The notes under the pieces: model-generated
Told to the model about the DNA's origin: nothing
Database searches by the model: none
What the model saw: only the letters and a program-made list of their open reading frames with translations
Shown: positions 31,692 to 39,981 of the stretch, piece after piece
Layout of the letters: each line of letters begins with the position of its first letter
Position numbering within the stretch: the stretch's first letter is position 1
Assembly: GCF_014642635.1 (NCBI RefSeq)
Contig: NZ_BMIQ01000001.1
Span: 868,001 to 932,000 of the forward strand
Source: Aureimonas endophytica
GTDB lineage: Bacteria; Pseudomonadota; Alphaproteobacteria; Rhizobiales; Rhizobiaceae
DNA: 64,000 bases
Direction of reading: 5' to 3'
Translations under genes and position numbers: made by a program

Positions 31692-32510
31692 ATGGGGGCG
31701 CAATTGCGGGGTGGCAGCAGGGGCCGGCGCGGGCGGAAATGGGTCGCGGCGGCGGCACTGGCGCTGGCGGCGATGGTGTCGGGCTGCACCACGGCGACGC
31801 TCGACGTCGCGGATCTCGGCCTCTCCAACCTGTCCGCCGCGCGGCCCGAGGACTATCCGGTCCACGGCATCGACCTGTCGAAATACCAGGGCGACGTCGA
31901 CTGGGCGGCGGCCCGAAAGGGCGGCGTCGCCTTCGCCTATCTGAAGGCGACCGAAGGCGGCGACCGTGTCGACAGCCGGTTCCAGGAGAACTGGGCGGCG
32001 GCGCGCGCCGCCGGCGTGCCGCGCGGTGCCTATCATTTCTTCTACCATTGCCGCAGCGGCAAGGAGCAGGCGAAATGGTTCATCGCCAACGTGCCGCGCG
32101 ACCCGCAGGCCCTGCCCCCGGTGCTCGATGTCGAGTGGACGCCGGATTCGCCGACCTGCACGCGCCGCCCGGCGCGCGACGAGCTGGTGCGCGAGATGCA
32201 GGACTTCCTCGACATCGTCGAGAAGCACTATGGCGTGCGCCCGATCCTCTACATTCCGATCGACGTGCATCGCGACCGGCTGGTCGGCGCCTTCCCGAAA
32301 TACGAGTTCTGGCTGCGGGCGGTGAAGGACCATCCGAACGCGGTCTACGAGAGCCGGCCGTTCCGCTTCTGGCAATGGACGGCGACCGGCACCGTGCCCG
32401 GCATCGAGCGCGAGGTCGACCGCAACGCCTTCGCCGGCAGCCGGGCGGACTGGGTGAAATGGCTGAAGGCGCGGCGCCCGCATGCGCGCCCGATCGAAGC
32501 GGGATTCTGA
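31692..32510 (+). CDS. GH25 lysozyme lipoprotein
   Basis: 272 aa. Signal peptide ends in lipobox V-S-G-C (Cys32), so it is likely anchored to a membrane. The glycoside hydrolase 25 (muramidase) domain runs from about residue 55: GIDLSKYQGDVDW, FAYLKATEGGDRVD, YHFFYHC, LDVEW with the acidic catalytic pair, and FWQWTATGTVPGI. It should cleave MurNAc-GlcNAc bonds of peptidoglycan. Together with the amidase and the lytic transglycosylase nearby it forms a group of wall hydrolases. The ATG at 31692 gives a basic n-region before the signal. Confidence 0.9.
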   Translation: MGAQLRGGSRGRRGRKWVAAAALALAAMVSGCTTATLDVADLGLSNLSAARPEDYPVHGIDLSKYQGDVDWAAARKGGVAFAYLKATEGGDRVDSRFQENWAAARAAGVPRGAYHFFYHCRSGKEQAKWFIANVPRDPQALPPVLDVEWTPDSPTCTRRPARDELVREMQDFLDIVEKHYGVRPILYIPIDVHRDRLVGAFPKYEFWLRAVKDHPNAVYESRPFRFWQWTATGTVPGIEREVDRNAFAGSRADWVKWLKARRPHARPIEAGF

Positions 32511-32663
32511 TCCGTCCTCACCGCTCCCTTGCGGAAAGGTGAAGCCCCGATCTTCAGCATCGGCAAGGAAAAGCGCGGCCGGCCGGGACCGCCATCTTGT
32601 CCGGCCTCGCCGTGGAGGCTACCGAGACGCCAGTTTCCTCGTCCCGTCAGCTGGATCGTCCCG

Positions 32664-33860
32664 ATGCCCCTTGCCCGCACCCTGGCCACGACCCTGGCGC
32701 TTCTCGCCGCCGGCACCGCCGCCGCGAATGCGCAGAGCGCCGCCGCCTGCGGCGGCGATTTCGGCGCCTTCGTCGCGGGCGTGAAAAAGGAGGCGCTCGC
32801 CGCCGGCATCTCGCCGGACACCGTGGAGCGCACGAGCGCCCGCATGCGCGACGACACGAAGGTGCTGGCGCGCGACCGCAGCCAGACCGTCTTCACCCAG
32901 ACCTGGGGCGAGTTCTCCACCCGCATGGCGAACGCCTACCGGCTGAAGCTCGGCAAGGCCAATCTCCAGAAATACGCCGCCGTCTTCCAGAAGGTCGAGG
33001 CGGAGACCGGAGTGCCGGGGCCGGCCATCGCCGCCTTCTGGGGCCTCGAAACCGACTATGGCGCGGTGCTGGGCGATTTCGACACGCTGGCCGCGCTCTC
33101 CACCCTCGCCCATGACTGCCGCCGGCCGGATCTGTTCCGCCCGCACCTCATCGCCGCGATGAAGGTGGTGGATGCCGGCTATCTGAAGCCGGAGGAGATG
33201 AAGGGTGCCTGGGCGGGCGAGCTCGGCCAGACGCAGATCCTGCCGGAGGAATATCTGAAATTCGGCACGGATGGCGACGGCAACGGCTCGGTCAATCTCC
33301 TGACCGACGCGCCGGACGTGCTGGCGACGACGGGCAAGTTCATGGCCTCGCTCGGCTGGCGGCGCGGCGAGCCCTGGCTGGAGGCGGTGCGCCTGCCGGC
33401 GACCTTCCCCTGGGACCGCGCCGCGCTCGCCAACAAGGAGCCGCGCAGCGCCTTCGCGGCGCTCGGCGTCACCAAGGCCGACGGCTCGGCGCTCGAAAGC
33501 GACGCCCTCCCCGCCTCGATCGTCCTGCCGATGGGCAAGAACGGTCCGGCCTTCCTCGCCTTTCCGAATTTCGACGTGTTCCTGCAATGGAACAACTCGC
33601 TCGTCTATTCGCTGACCGCCGGCTATTTCGCGACGCGTCTCGCCGGGGCGGGCCCGGTCGACATGGGCAATCCCGAGCCGGGCCTGTCGCTGGACGACAT
33701 GAAGGCGCTGCAGACCAAGCTCACGGCGCGCGGCTACGATATCGGCAAGGTCGACGGCATTCTCGGCGGCAATACCCGCGAGGCGGTGCGCCAGGAACAG
33801 CGCCGGCTCGGCCTTCCGGCGGATGGCTGGCCGACCAGCACGCTGCTGGCCGCGCTCTGA
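32664..33860 (+). CDS. Lytic murein transglycosylase (MltB/SltB family)
   Basis: 398 aa with a signal peptide cleaved near ANAQS (about residue 24) and no lipobox at the cleavage site, so a soluble periplasmic form. The transglycosylase domain has the catalytic Glu129 in FWGLETDYG and a typical ELGQTQILPEEYLKFG block. A PG_binding_1 domain ends the protein (about 335-398). It cleaves glycan strands with formation of 1,6-anhydroMurNAc. The start at 32664 is set by the signal peptide; the longer open frame is unconserved. Confidence 0.92.
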   Translation: MPLARTLATTLALLAAGTAAANAQSAAACGGDFGAFVAGVKKEALAAGISPDTVERTSARMRDDTKVLARDRSQTVFTQTWGEFSTRMANAYRLKLGKANLQKYAAVFQKVEAETGVPGPAIAAFWGLETDYGAVLGDFDTLAALSTLAHDCRRPDLFRPHLIAAMKVVDAGYLKPEEMKGAWAGELGQTQILPEEYLKFGTDGDGNGSVNLLTDAPDVLATTGKFMASLGWRRGEPWLEAVRLPATFPWDRAALANKEPRSAFAALGVTKADGSALESDALPASIVLPMGKNGPAFLAFPNFDVFLQWNNSLVYSLTAGYFATRLAGAGPVDMGNPEPGLSLDDMKALQTKLTARGYDIGKVDGILGGNTREAVRQEQRRLGLPADGWPTSTLLAAL

Positions 33861-33979
33861 GGCGCGCTTCGTAAAAATCGGCGACTGGCGCCCCGTCCCT
33901 TCTTTCAACGCGCCGGCCGCTTTCCCATATCCCCGGGCGGATGGCGGCCGAGAGCGCCCGCCCGAGGAGAACGACGCCG

Positions 33980-34411
33980 ATGATCGCGAGTGCCGACGCC
34001 CGGATGGCCGGCGCCTTCGATGAGACCGACACGCTGCGGCGCCTCGACCGCATCGCGCGTCTCGCCCGGCTGATGGACACGGCGATCCGCGTGCCCGGCA
34101 TCGGCCTGCGCTTCGGCCTCGATTCGGTGATCGGCCTCTTTCCCGGCATCGGCGACGCGGCCGGCGGGTTGATCGGCCTCTACATCATCAACGAGGCGCG
34201 CCGGCTGGGCCTGCCGAAGCGCAAGCTCGCCCGCATGATCGGCAATGTCCTGGTCGATACCGCCGTCGGCTCCGTGCCGCTGGCGGGCGATGTGTTCGAC
34301 GTCTATTTCAAGGCGCATAAGCGCAACGCCAACATGATCCTCGATCATTTCGGCGGGGCGCGCCGCGATCTCGACGAGCGGCTGATGAAGGACATCACGC
34401 CGCGCGCTTGA
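33980..34411 (+). CDS. DUF4112 family membrane protein
   Basis: 143 aa. The conserved block LMDTAIRVPGIGLRFGLDSVIGLFPGIGD and the following glycine-rich hydrophobic stretch (AAGGLIGLYIINEA), then VGSVPLAGDVFDVYFKA, are the DUF4112 signature. Probably membrane-associated with two hydrophobic hairpins. No known function. The ATG at 33980 follows GAGGAG at a rather long spacing; an upstream ATG at 33941 is possible. It converges with rmlA, 6 bp apart. Confidence 0.85.
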   Translation: MIASADARMAGAFDETDTLRRLDRIARLARLMDTAIRVPGIGLRFGLDSVIGLFPGIGDAAGGLIGLYIINEARRLGLPKRKLARMIGNVLVDTAVGSVPLAGDVFDVYFKAHKRNANMILDHFGGARRDLDERLMKDITPRA

Positions 34412-34417
34412 GGCGTG

Positions 34418-35293
34418 CTACAATTCGCCCCGCGCCACCCGCTGGAGATAGAGGCCGTAGCCGCTCTTGCCGAGTTCCCGGCCGAGAGACATGAGGTGGT
34501 CGGCGGTGATGAAGCCGAGATTGTAGGCGATCTCCTCCGGGCAGCAGATCTTGAAGCCCTGCCGGTGTTCCAGCGTCTGCACGAACTGGCCGGCTTCCAG
34601 CAGCGAATCCGGCGTGCCGGTGTCAAGCCAGGCGAAGCCCCGCCCCATGGTCTCGACGGCGAGCGTGCCCTCTTCAAGATAGACGCGGTTGAGGTCGGTG
34701 ATCTCCAGTTCGCCGCGCGGCGAAGGCGTCAGCCCGCGCGCGATCGCCGAGGCTCGGCCGTCATAGAAATAGAGGCCGGTCACCGCCCAGTTCGAGGGTG
34801 CGGCTGCCGGCTTCTCGACGATCTCCCGCGCCCGCCCGTCGGAACCGAAGGAGACGACGCCGTACCGTTCGGGATCGTTGACGTGATAGGCGAAGATCGT
34901 CGCGCCGGTCTCGCGCCCCGCCGCCCGCCGCAGCCTGTCCGGCAGGCCGTGGCCGTAGAAGAGATTGTCGCCGAGAATGAGGACGGAAGGCTCGCCCGCC
35001 AGGAAGTCCTCGCCGATCGTATAGGCCTGGGCGAGCCCGTCCGGGCGCGGCTGCTCGGCATAGGACAGGCTGAGGCCGAGCCGCGCGCCGTCGCCGAGAA
35101 GCTCGCGGAAGCGCGGCAGATCGTGCGGCGTCGAGATGACGAGGATGTCGCGGATGCCCGCCAGCATCAGCGTCGCCAGCGGATAGTAGATCATCGGCTT
35201 GTCGTAGACCGGCAGGAGCTGCTTCGACGCGCTCAGCGTCATCGGATGCAGCCGCGTGCCGCTGCCGCCCGCCAGAATGATGCCTTTGCGCAA
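34418..35293 (-). CDS. rmlA: Glucose-1-phosphate thymidylyltransferase RmlA
   Basis: Makes dTDP-glucose, the first step toward dTDP-rhamnose and other deoxysugars for surface polysaccharide. The nucleotide loop [14 protein letters not shown] (residues 6-19), [28 protein letters not shown] and [13 protein letters not shown] are diagnostic. 291 aa. No rmlB, rmlC or rmlD is adjacent, so the partner genes must lie elsewhere. Confidence 0.95.
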   Translation of the reverse strand: MRKGIILAGGSGTRLHPMTLSASKQLLPVYDKPMIYYPLATLMLAGIRDILVISTPHDLPRFRELLGDGARLGLSLSYAEQPRPDGLAQAYTIGEDFLAGEPSVLILGDNLFYGHGLPDRLRRAAGRETGATIFAYHVNDPERYGVVSFGSDGRAREIVEKPAAAPSNWAVTGLYFYDGRASAIARGLTPSPRGELEITDLNRVYLEEGTLAVETMGRGFAWLDTGTPDSLLEAGQFVQTLEHRQGFKICCPEEIAYNLGFITADHLMSLGRELGKSGYGLYLQRVARGEL

Positions 35294-35392
35294 CGACGAT
35301 CTCCGCTTGCCCCGCGCCTTCCGGGACGCAAGCCATGCAACTACCGCGAGGCCGCCGCCTTGTCACCTGCCGGGCGTGCCGGTGCCGGCGGC

Positions 35393-36613
35393 TCAGTCGG
35401 CCATGGTTTCCAGGCTCGCATAGCCCTGCGGCGCCTCGCCCGCGTCGAAGGGCTGGTCCACCTCGACGAAGGTGTCGGGATAGAAGCCGTTGAAGCGCGT
35501 GCGCAGCGATAGGGAATAGGCGCCGATATGGCCGATCTCGATCCAGTCGCCGGTATCGACCGTATCCGGCAGCCAGAAGGGCCGCGACAGGATGTCGACG
35601 GAATCGCAGGTGGCGCCGCAGACGCGGAAGGCCGTCATCGCCTTCGGGTCGCCCTTGCGGCTGCGCCGGGCCGGATCGGGAATGAAGCGGGCGGGAAGCG
35701 TGATCTTGCCCGTCCAGGAATCGGAAAGCGAGGCCCAGATGCCGTCGTTGATGTAGAGGCGCCGGCCCTTGCGCAGCAGCACGCGCACGATGAGCGAGAA
35801 GGCGCGCGCCACGACGACGCGGCCCGGCTCGGCGACGAGCGGCAGGTCGGAAAACCCCCATTCGGCGAGATCGGCGCGCAGCCGCGCCATGATCTCGGCG
35901 AGCGAGGGCATGTCGGGCTTGCGCCGGCGCGGATCGTGGCCGTATTCCGCCGGAAAGCCGCCCCCGACATCGAGGCCCGCGAGGGTGACGCCGGCGCGCG
36001 AGCGCACCCAGTTCGCCGAGGCGAGCGCCCGCTCGTAGGTCTCCGGCTCCTCGATCTGCGAACCGACATGGAAGCAGATCCCGACCTTGAAGCCGATCCG
36101 GTCGCAGCGCTGGAGGAGTTCGACCGCATGGGCCGGCGCGGCGCCGAACTTCTTCGAGAGCTCGTAGGCGGCATGGCCCTTGGTCTGGAGGCGGATGAAG
36201 AGCGTGATGGTCGAGGGATCGAGATCGAGGGCGCGGACGATGCGCAGGATCTTCGCCACCTCGTCCTCGTGGTCGAGCGCCAGCGTGCGGATGCCGTAGG
36301 TCTGGAGCGCGAGATTGATGTCGGACTGCGCCTTCACCGGGTGCATGTAGATCATGCCGGCCTCGGGCGCGACCGAGCGCACCGCCTCGAACTCGCCGGG
36401 CGAGGCGACGTCGAACATGGTGACGCCCGCCTTCGCCAGCGTTTCCAGCACCAGCTTCTCGCCATTGGTCTTCACCGCATAGGCGGTCTCGCCGGGAAAG
36501 GCGGCCATGAAGTCGCGGGCATCGGCGGCGAGAACCTCAGGGCGGAAGCAATAGACCGGCGCATCGGGGCGGAGGGACATCGCGGCGTCGCGCGCGGTCA
36601 AAAATCGCTGCAT
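35393..36613 (-). CDS. Ornithine/lysine decarboxylase, fold-III PLP enzyme
   Basis: 406 aa, cytoplasmic. It belongs to the eukaryotic-type (alanine racemase fold) basic amino acid decarboxylases: PLP lysine Lys48 in AVKTNGEK, HVGS (182-185), GGGF (217-220), EPGR (262-265) and the catalytic C336-D337 in ATCDSVD. It makes putrescine and possibly cadaverine, feeding polyamine synthesis. AAGG 7 nt before the ATG at 36613 supports the start. Its leader (36614-36760) contains a short reading frame and competing hairpins and may be a polyamine-responsive regulator. Confidence 0.9.
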   Translation of the reverse strand: MQRFLTARDAAMSLRPDAPVYCFRPEVLAADARDFMAAFPGETAYAVKTNGEKLVLETLAKAGVTMFDVASPGEFEAVRSVAPEAGMIYMHPVKAQSDINLALQTYGIRTLALDHEDEVAKILRIVRALDLDPSTITLFIRLQTKGHAAYELSKKFGAAPAHAVELLQRCDRIGFKVGICFHVGSQIEEPETYERALASANWVRSRAGVTLAGLDVGGGFPAEYGHDPRRRKPDMPSLAEIMARLRADLAEWGFSDLPLVAEPGRVVVARAFSLIVRVLLRKGRRLYINDGIWASLSDSWTGKITLPARFIPDPARRSRKGDPKAMTAFRVCGATCDSVDILSRPFWLPDTVDTGDWIEIGHIGAYSLSLRTRFNGFYPDTFVEVDQPFDAGEAPQGYASLETMAD

Positions 36614-36639
36614 GGGGAAACCTTACCTCGCCTCGGCGG

Positions 36640-36752
36640 GACGTTTCGACCGCCCCCGGTCGCACGGGGCGACGTCATATGCAACGGCCGGGCGGTGGCC
36701 ACGCCGATTCGGCCCCGGTCATTGCGCGACGATGACCGATCCGCGGCGCCAA
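36640..36752 (-). promoter_or_regulatory. Structured leader of the decarboxylase gene with a Pro-Pro-Pro reading frame
   Basis: On the minus strand a 15-codon frame runs from ATG 36722 to TGA 36675 (MTGAESAWPPPGRCI); an in-frame TTG at 36752 extends it to 25 codons. Its stop codon abuts a nested stem: GACGT (36672-36676) with ACGTC (36640-36644), and CGCCCC (36666-36671) with GGGGCG (36651-36656). A competing 6-bp hairpin CGACCG/CGGTCG (36647-36662) cannot form at the same time. A 'speF' RNA motif is known upstream of decarboxylase genes in Alphaproteobacteria; membership is inferred from position, not tested. Confidence 0.5.
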
Positions 36753-36907
36753 TGCGTTCCCACCGATTAATTTCGCGCCGGCCAAGACGCTTCAAACTCT
36801 ACCGAATTTGGGGATGAAGCATCGTTCCGGGCTGCCCCCTGCCCGCTCCCGGCTTTACGGTTTCGAAACATTCGTTAATCTCGCGTCATCGGAGCTGGAG
36901 GGGACGC

Positions 36908-36994
36908 ATGCTTCTGACACGATCCTTGCACGTCCTGATGATCTCGGCCGCCTTCGTCTTCGTGGCGGCGGCGGTGGTGGGGCTTCTGCCGTAA
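36908..36994 (+). CDS. 28-residue small membrane protein
   Basis: ATG at 36908 to TAA at 36994 encodes MLLTRSLHVLMI followed by a hydrophobic segment rich in Ala/Val and ending GLLP. GGAGG-GGACGC gives a strong ribosome binding site, and a 12- to 14-bp hairpin follows 60 bp after the stop. One membrane helix would cover residues 8-26. Such single-helix small proteins are often missed by gene finders. Function unknown. Confidence 0.5.
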   Translation: MLLTRSLHVLMISAAFVFVAAAVVGLLP

Positions 36995-37052
36995 GGCGCC
37001 CCGCCGGCGCGCAAGGGCAAAGCCCGCGCGCCCCAGGACAAGACCGAAGTCG

Positions 37053-37090
37053 AGGGCCGGAGCGGCAGCCGCTCCGGCCCTTGCCGTTTC
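37053..37090 (+). terminator. Strong hairpin between the small membrane protein and metF
   Basis: AGGGCCGGAGCGGC (37053-37066) and its perfect complement (37068-37081) form a stem of at least 12 bp with a GCAGC loop, followed on the plus strand by TTGCCGTTTCC. It can also form in the minus-strand metF transcript, 23 bp beyond the stop, so it probably ends both convergent transcripts. Confidence 0.65.
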
Positions 37091-37103
37091 CGGCCCGCCC
37101 CCG

Positions 37104-38015
37104 TCAGGCGGCGGCCGACTCCGCCTCGGCCGAAGGGGCGGCCGCCGGGCGCAGGCCCAGGATGTGGCAGATCGAATAGACGAGATCGGCCCGGTTCATC
37201 GTGTAGAAATGGAAATCGCGGATGCCGCGATCGGCGAGGTCGAGCACCTGTTCGGCGCAGACGGCCGCCGCCACATGGCTATGCGTCTGCGGATCCTGTT
37301 CCAGCCCCTCGAAGCGCGCCGCGAGCCAGGCAGGAATCGTCGCGCCGCAGCCCTCGGCGAAGCGCGAGATTTTGGTGAAGTCGTGGATTGGCGCGATGCC
37401 CGGCACGATCGGCACATAGATGCCGGCCCGGCGCACCCGCTCGACATATTTCTCGTAAACGTCGTTGTCGAAGAAGAACTGGGTGATGGCGCGGCAGGCG
37501 CCGTTGTCGACCTTCCGCTTCAGGAGATCGATATCGGTCGCGAAGTCGGGGCTTTCGGGATGTTTCTCGGGATAGGCCGAGACCGAGACCTCGATCGCCG
37601 GATCGACGGCCTTCAGGCCCGCCACGAGCTCGGCCGAGCTCTGATAGCCTTCGGGATGAGGCGCGTAGCGCGCGCCGACCCCGGCCTGGCTGTCGCCGCG
37701 TAGCGCCACGAAATGGCGCACGCCCGTTGCATGATACTGGCGGACCACCGCGTCGATCTCGGCGCGGCTGGCATCGACGCAGGTGAGATGCGCCGCCGGC
37801 ACGAGGGCGGTCTCCTCCAGGATGCGCTTCACCGTGTGATGCGTGCGCTCGCGGGTCGAGCCGCCGGCGCCGTAGGTGACGGAAACGAAGCTCGGCTGCA
37901 GTGGCGCCAGCCGCTCGACCGCCATCCAGAGCGATTCCTCCATCTTCTCGCTCTTCGGCGGGAAGAATTCAAAGGAGACGCGAAGCTCGTCGCGCGGGGG
38001 AAGGGCTTGCGGCAT
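37104..38015 (-). CDS. metF: Methylenetetrahydrofolate reductase MetF
   Basis: Flavoenzyme that reduces 5,10-methylene-THF to 5-methyl-THF, the methyl donor for methionine synthase (metH lies at the right edge of the window). Blocks: VSFEFFPPKSEKME with the catalytic Glu, VTYGAGGSTRERTH, HLTCVDASR, ALRGDSQAG and ITQFFFDNDVY. 303 aa. It starts 3 bp after the upstream ArsR-methyltransferase gene, so both are on one transcript. Confidence 0.95.
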   Translation of the reverse strand: MPQALPPRDELRVSFEFFPPKSEKMEESLWMAVERLAPLQPSFVSVTYGAGGSTRERTHHTVKRILEETALVPAAHLTCVDASRAEIDAVVRQYHATGVRHFVALRGDSQAGVGARYAPHPEGYQSSAELVAGLKAVDPAIEVSVSAYPEKHPESPDFATDIDLLKRKVDNGACRAITQFFFDNDVYEKYVERVRRAGIYVPIVPGIAPIHDFTKISRFAEGCGATIPAWLAARFEGLEQDPQTHSHVAAAVCAEQVLDLADRGIRDFHFYTMNRADLVYSICHILGLRPAAAPSAEAESAAA

Positions 38016-38018
38016 CGG

Positions 38019-39050
38019 TCAGGCTCTGGCGCTGCGAAGATCGGAAAGGATGGCGGAATCGCCGGTCGCCCCGGCACTCGGACGGCGTTCGCGGGCGATG
38101 GCGACGATGGTGGTGAGGCGCCCGGCATGCTCGCCCGCCGGCACGAGAAGCCGGGTCGTCTCCACCTCCAGCCCCGCCTCGGCCAGATAGGCGGAGAGCG
38201 TTTCCGGCGAGAAGCCGAGGCGGAGATGCGCCTCGTCGTCGCGCAGGAATTCGAGATCGTGCGGCGCGAAGTCGACGATGGCGAGAAGGCCGCCGGGGCG
38301 CAGCATGGCGGCGGCCTCGCGCAGCGCCGCGGCGGGATCGTCCAGGTAATGCAGGACCTGATGGATGGTCACGAGATCGAAGCTGGCAGGAGGCAGCGGC
38401 AGCGAATAGCAGTCGCCCTGGCGCACCTGCGCATGGCCAATGCCCGCCGCGTCGAGCTTGGCGCGCGCCACCTGCAGCATCTCGCGCGAGGCATCGATGC
38501 CGATCGCCCGGCCGACGCGCGGCGCCAGGAGTTCGAGCACCCGGCCGGTGCCGGTGCCGATATCGAGAAGATCGTTGAACCGACGCTCGCCGAGCGCGCC
38601 GAGCAGCGCCGCCTCGACATCCTCGTCCGCGACATGGAGAAGGCGCAGGCGGTCCCAGCGCTCGGCATTCTCCGCGAAGAAGCGCGCGGCGCGCGCGGCC
38701 CGCTCCTGGCGGATATGGTCCAGCCGCTCATGGTCGCGCGCCAGCATCGGATCGGCCCCGCCGACGCGCTCGATGACGGCCCGCGCCAGCGCCGCCGCCC
38801 CCGGCCCCTCGCCGGCCAGGCGAAAATAGGCCCAGGCGCCTTCCTGATAGCGCGACAAGACGCCCGATTCGACCAGCAGGCGCAGATGGCGCGAGATGCG
38901 CGGCTGCGACTGGCCGAGAATGGCGGTGAGGTCCGACACGGTCAGGTCGTTGCGGGCGAGCAGCCGCACGAGCCGCAGGCGCGTCGGCTCGCCGAGGGCC
39001 TTCAGCACCTCGACCGAGGCCTCGAACGCTAGTGTCGCCGCTTCTGCCAT
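38019..39050 (-). CDS. ArsR-family regulator fused to a SAM-dependent methyltransferase
   Basis: 343 aa, two domains. Residues about 10-85 are an ArsR/SmtB winged helix (KALGEPTRLRLVRLL, then DLTAILGQSQPRISRHLRLL as the recognition helix) without the Cys metal site. From about 145 on is a class I methyltransferase with LLDIGTGTGRVLELL and HQVLHYLDDP. Regulators of this build next to metF are typical of Hyphomicrobiales and are thought to sense SAM or SAH to control methionine-cycle genes. The ATG at 39050 has GAGG 5 nt upstream. A nested inverted repeat lies 18 bp before the start. Confidence 0.9.
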   Translation of the reverse strand: MAEAATLAFEASVEVLKALGEPTRLRLVRLLARNDLTVSDLTAILGQSQPRISRHLRLLVESGVLSRYQEGAWAYFRLAGEGPGAAALARAVIERVGGADPMLARDHERLDHIRQERAARAARFFAENAERWDRLRLLHVADEDVEAALLGALGERRFNDLLDIGTGTGRVLELLAPRVGRAIGIDASREMLQVARAKLDAAGIGHAQVRQGDCYSLPLPPASFDLVTIHQVLHYLDDPAAALREAAAMLRPGGLLAIVDFAPHDLEFLRDDEAHLRLGFSPETLSAYLAEAGLEVETTRLLVPAGEHAGRLTTIVAIARERRPSAGATGDSAILSDLRSARA

Positions 39051-39067
39051 TCCCACCTCGGCAAATC

Positions 39068-39090
39068 ATATAAAGATATGTTTATATCTT
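39068..39090 (-). promoter_or_regulatory. Probable operator of the ArsR-methyltransferase/metF operon
   Basis: Two nested perfect inverted repeats: ATATAAA-6-TTTATAT (39068-39087) and AAGATAT-4-ATATCTT (39073-39090). AT-rich palindromes of this type, just upstream of the start of an ArsR-family gene, are usual autoregulatory operators. It also lies 74 bp before trmO on the other strand and could affect it. Confidence 0.65.
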
Positions 39091-39163
39091 GCGAGCGCGC
39101 CTTTCAAGCGCCTTCGCGGCGGTGCCGGTTGACCGCGGCCGGGGCCTCGGCGACATATCGCGC

Positions 39164-39661
39164 ATGAGCGACAGCGCCGCCGACCTTCGTCCCGGAGAAA
39201 CGAGCTTCGCCGAGGCGGCGACGGACCCTCAGGACGCTCATCTCCGCTTCATCGGCCTCGTGCGCTCGCCCTGGACCGAGCGCGCGCTCTGCCCGAAGAA
39301 CCTGCGCGAGGCGCGCGAGCGCCGGCGCACGGCGTCGGTGGAGATCGCCCCAGCCTTCCGCCTCGCGCTGTCGGACCTGGAAGCCGGGCAATGGGTCCAT
39401 CTCCTGTCCTGGCTCGACCGCGCCCGCCGCGATCTGGCGCTTCAGCGCCCGCGCCATGCGGATGGCGCGCGCGGCACGTTCTCGCTGCGCTCGCCCGTGC
39501 GCCCCAATCCGATCGGCCTCCATCTCGTGCGGATCGAAGCGCTCGATCGCGACAGCGGCCATCTGGTGATCGACGCCATCGACCTTCTCGACGGAACGCC
39601 GCTTCTGGACCTGAAGCCCTTCCTACCCTCCGTCGACATTCCGCCGGCGGACGGCGCCTGA
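39164..39661 (+). CDS. trmO: tRNA (N6-threonylcarbamoyladenosine(37)-N6)-methyltransferase TrmO (TsaA/YaeB family)
   Basis: 165 aa, SAM-dependent enzyme with the single-domain beta-barrel fold of the TsaA family; methylates t6A37 of certain tRNAs in E. coli. The signature GTFSLRSPVRPNPIGLH spans residues 104-120 and FIGLVRSPW lies at 29-37. The ATG at 39164 is chosen because the upstream frame lies in promoter sequence. Its stop overlaps the next start (TGATG), so the two genes are coupled. Substrate by homology only. Confidence 0.85.
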   Translation: MSDSAADLRPGETSFAEAATDPQDAHLRFIGLVRSPWTERALCPKNLREARERRRTASVEIAPAFRLALSDLEAGQWVHLLSWLDRARRDLALQRPRHADGARGTFSLRSPVRPNPIGLHLVRIEALDRDSGHLVIDAIDLLDGTPLLDLKPFLPSVDIPPADGA

Positions 39662-39978
39662 TGGCGACGGAGCGCCAGCGCGCCATCGCCAAGCTTCTGA
39701 CGGCGACGATCCCCCGCGCGCCCTTTCTCGATGCCGAGGCGATCCGCGAGGCCGCCGGCTCGCGCCATATGCGCACGCTGTCGCCGGGGGCGGCGCTCTG
39801 GTTGGCGATCGTCGCCCATATCCGCCACGCCCACACCGATTACGACGCCCTGATGGACGAGGGCTACGACCGCGACGCGGCCCGTTTCTTCGTGCTCGAC
39901 GACATCAACACGATGCTCGACCAATGGGGCTCGACCCGCCGGCTCGATCCCGAAGCCGAGACGACGGGCGACGAATAG
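39661..39978 (+). CDS. DUF2293 family protein
   Basis: 105 aa, cytoplasmic, helical. The block ALWLAIVAHIRHAHTDYDALMDEGYDR followed by ARFFVLDDIN is the DUF2293 hallmark. Function unknown. It is translationally coupled to trmO, which may hint at an RNA-related role, but this is only association. It ends 3 bp before the stop of the convergent MOSC gene. Confidence 0.8.
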   Translation: MATERQRAIAKLLTATIPRAPFLDAEAIREAAGSRHMRTLSPGAALWLAIVAHIRHAHTDYDALMDEGYDRDAARFFVLDDINTMLDQWGSTRRLDPEAETTGDE

Positions 39979-39981
39979 GTC

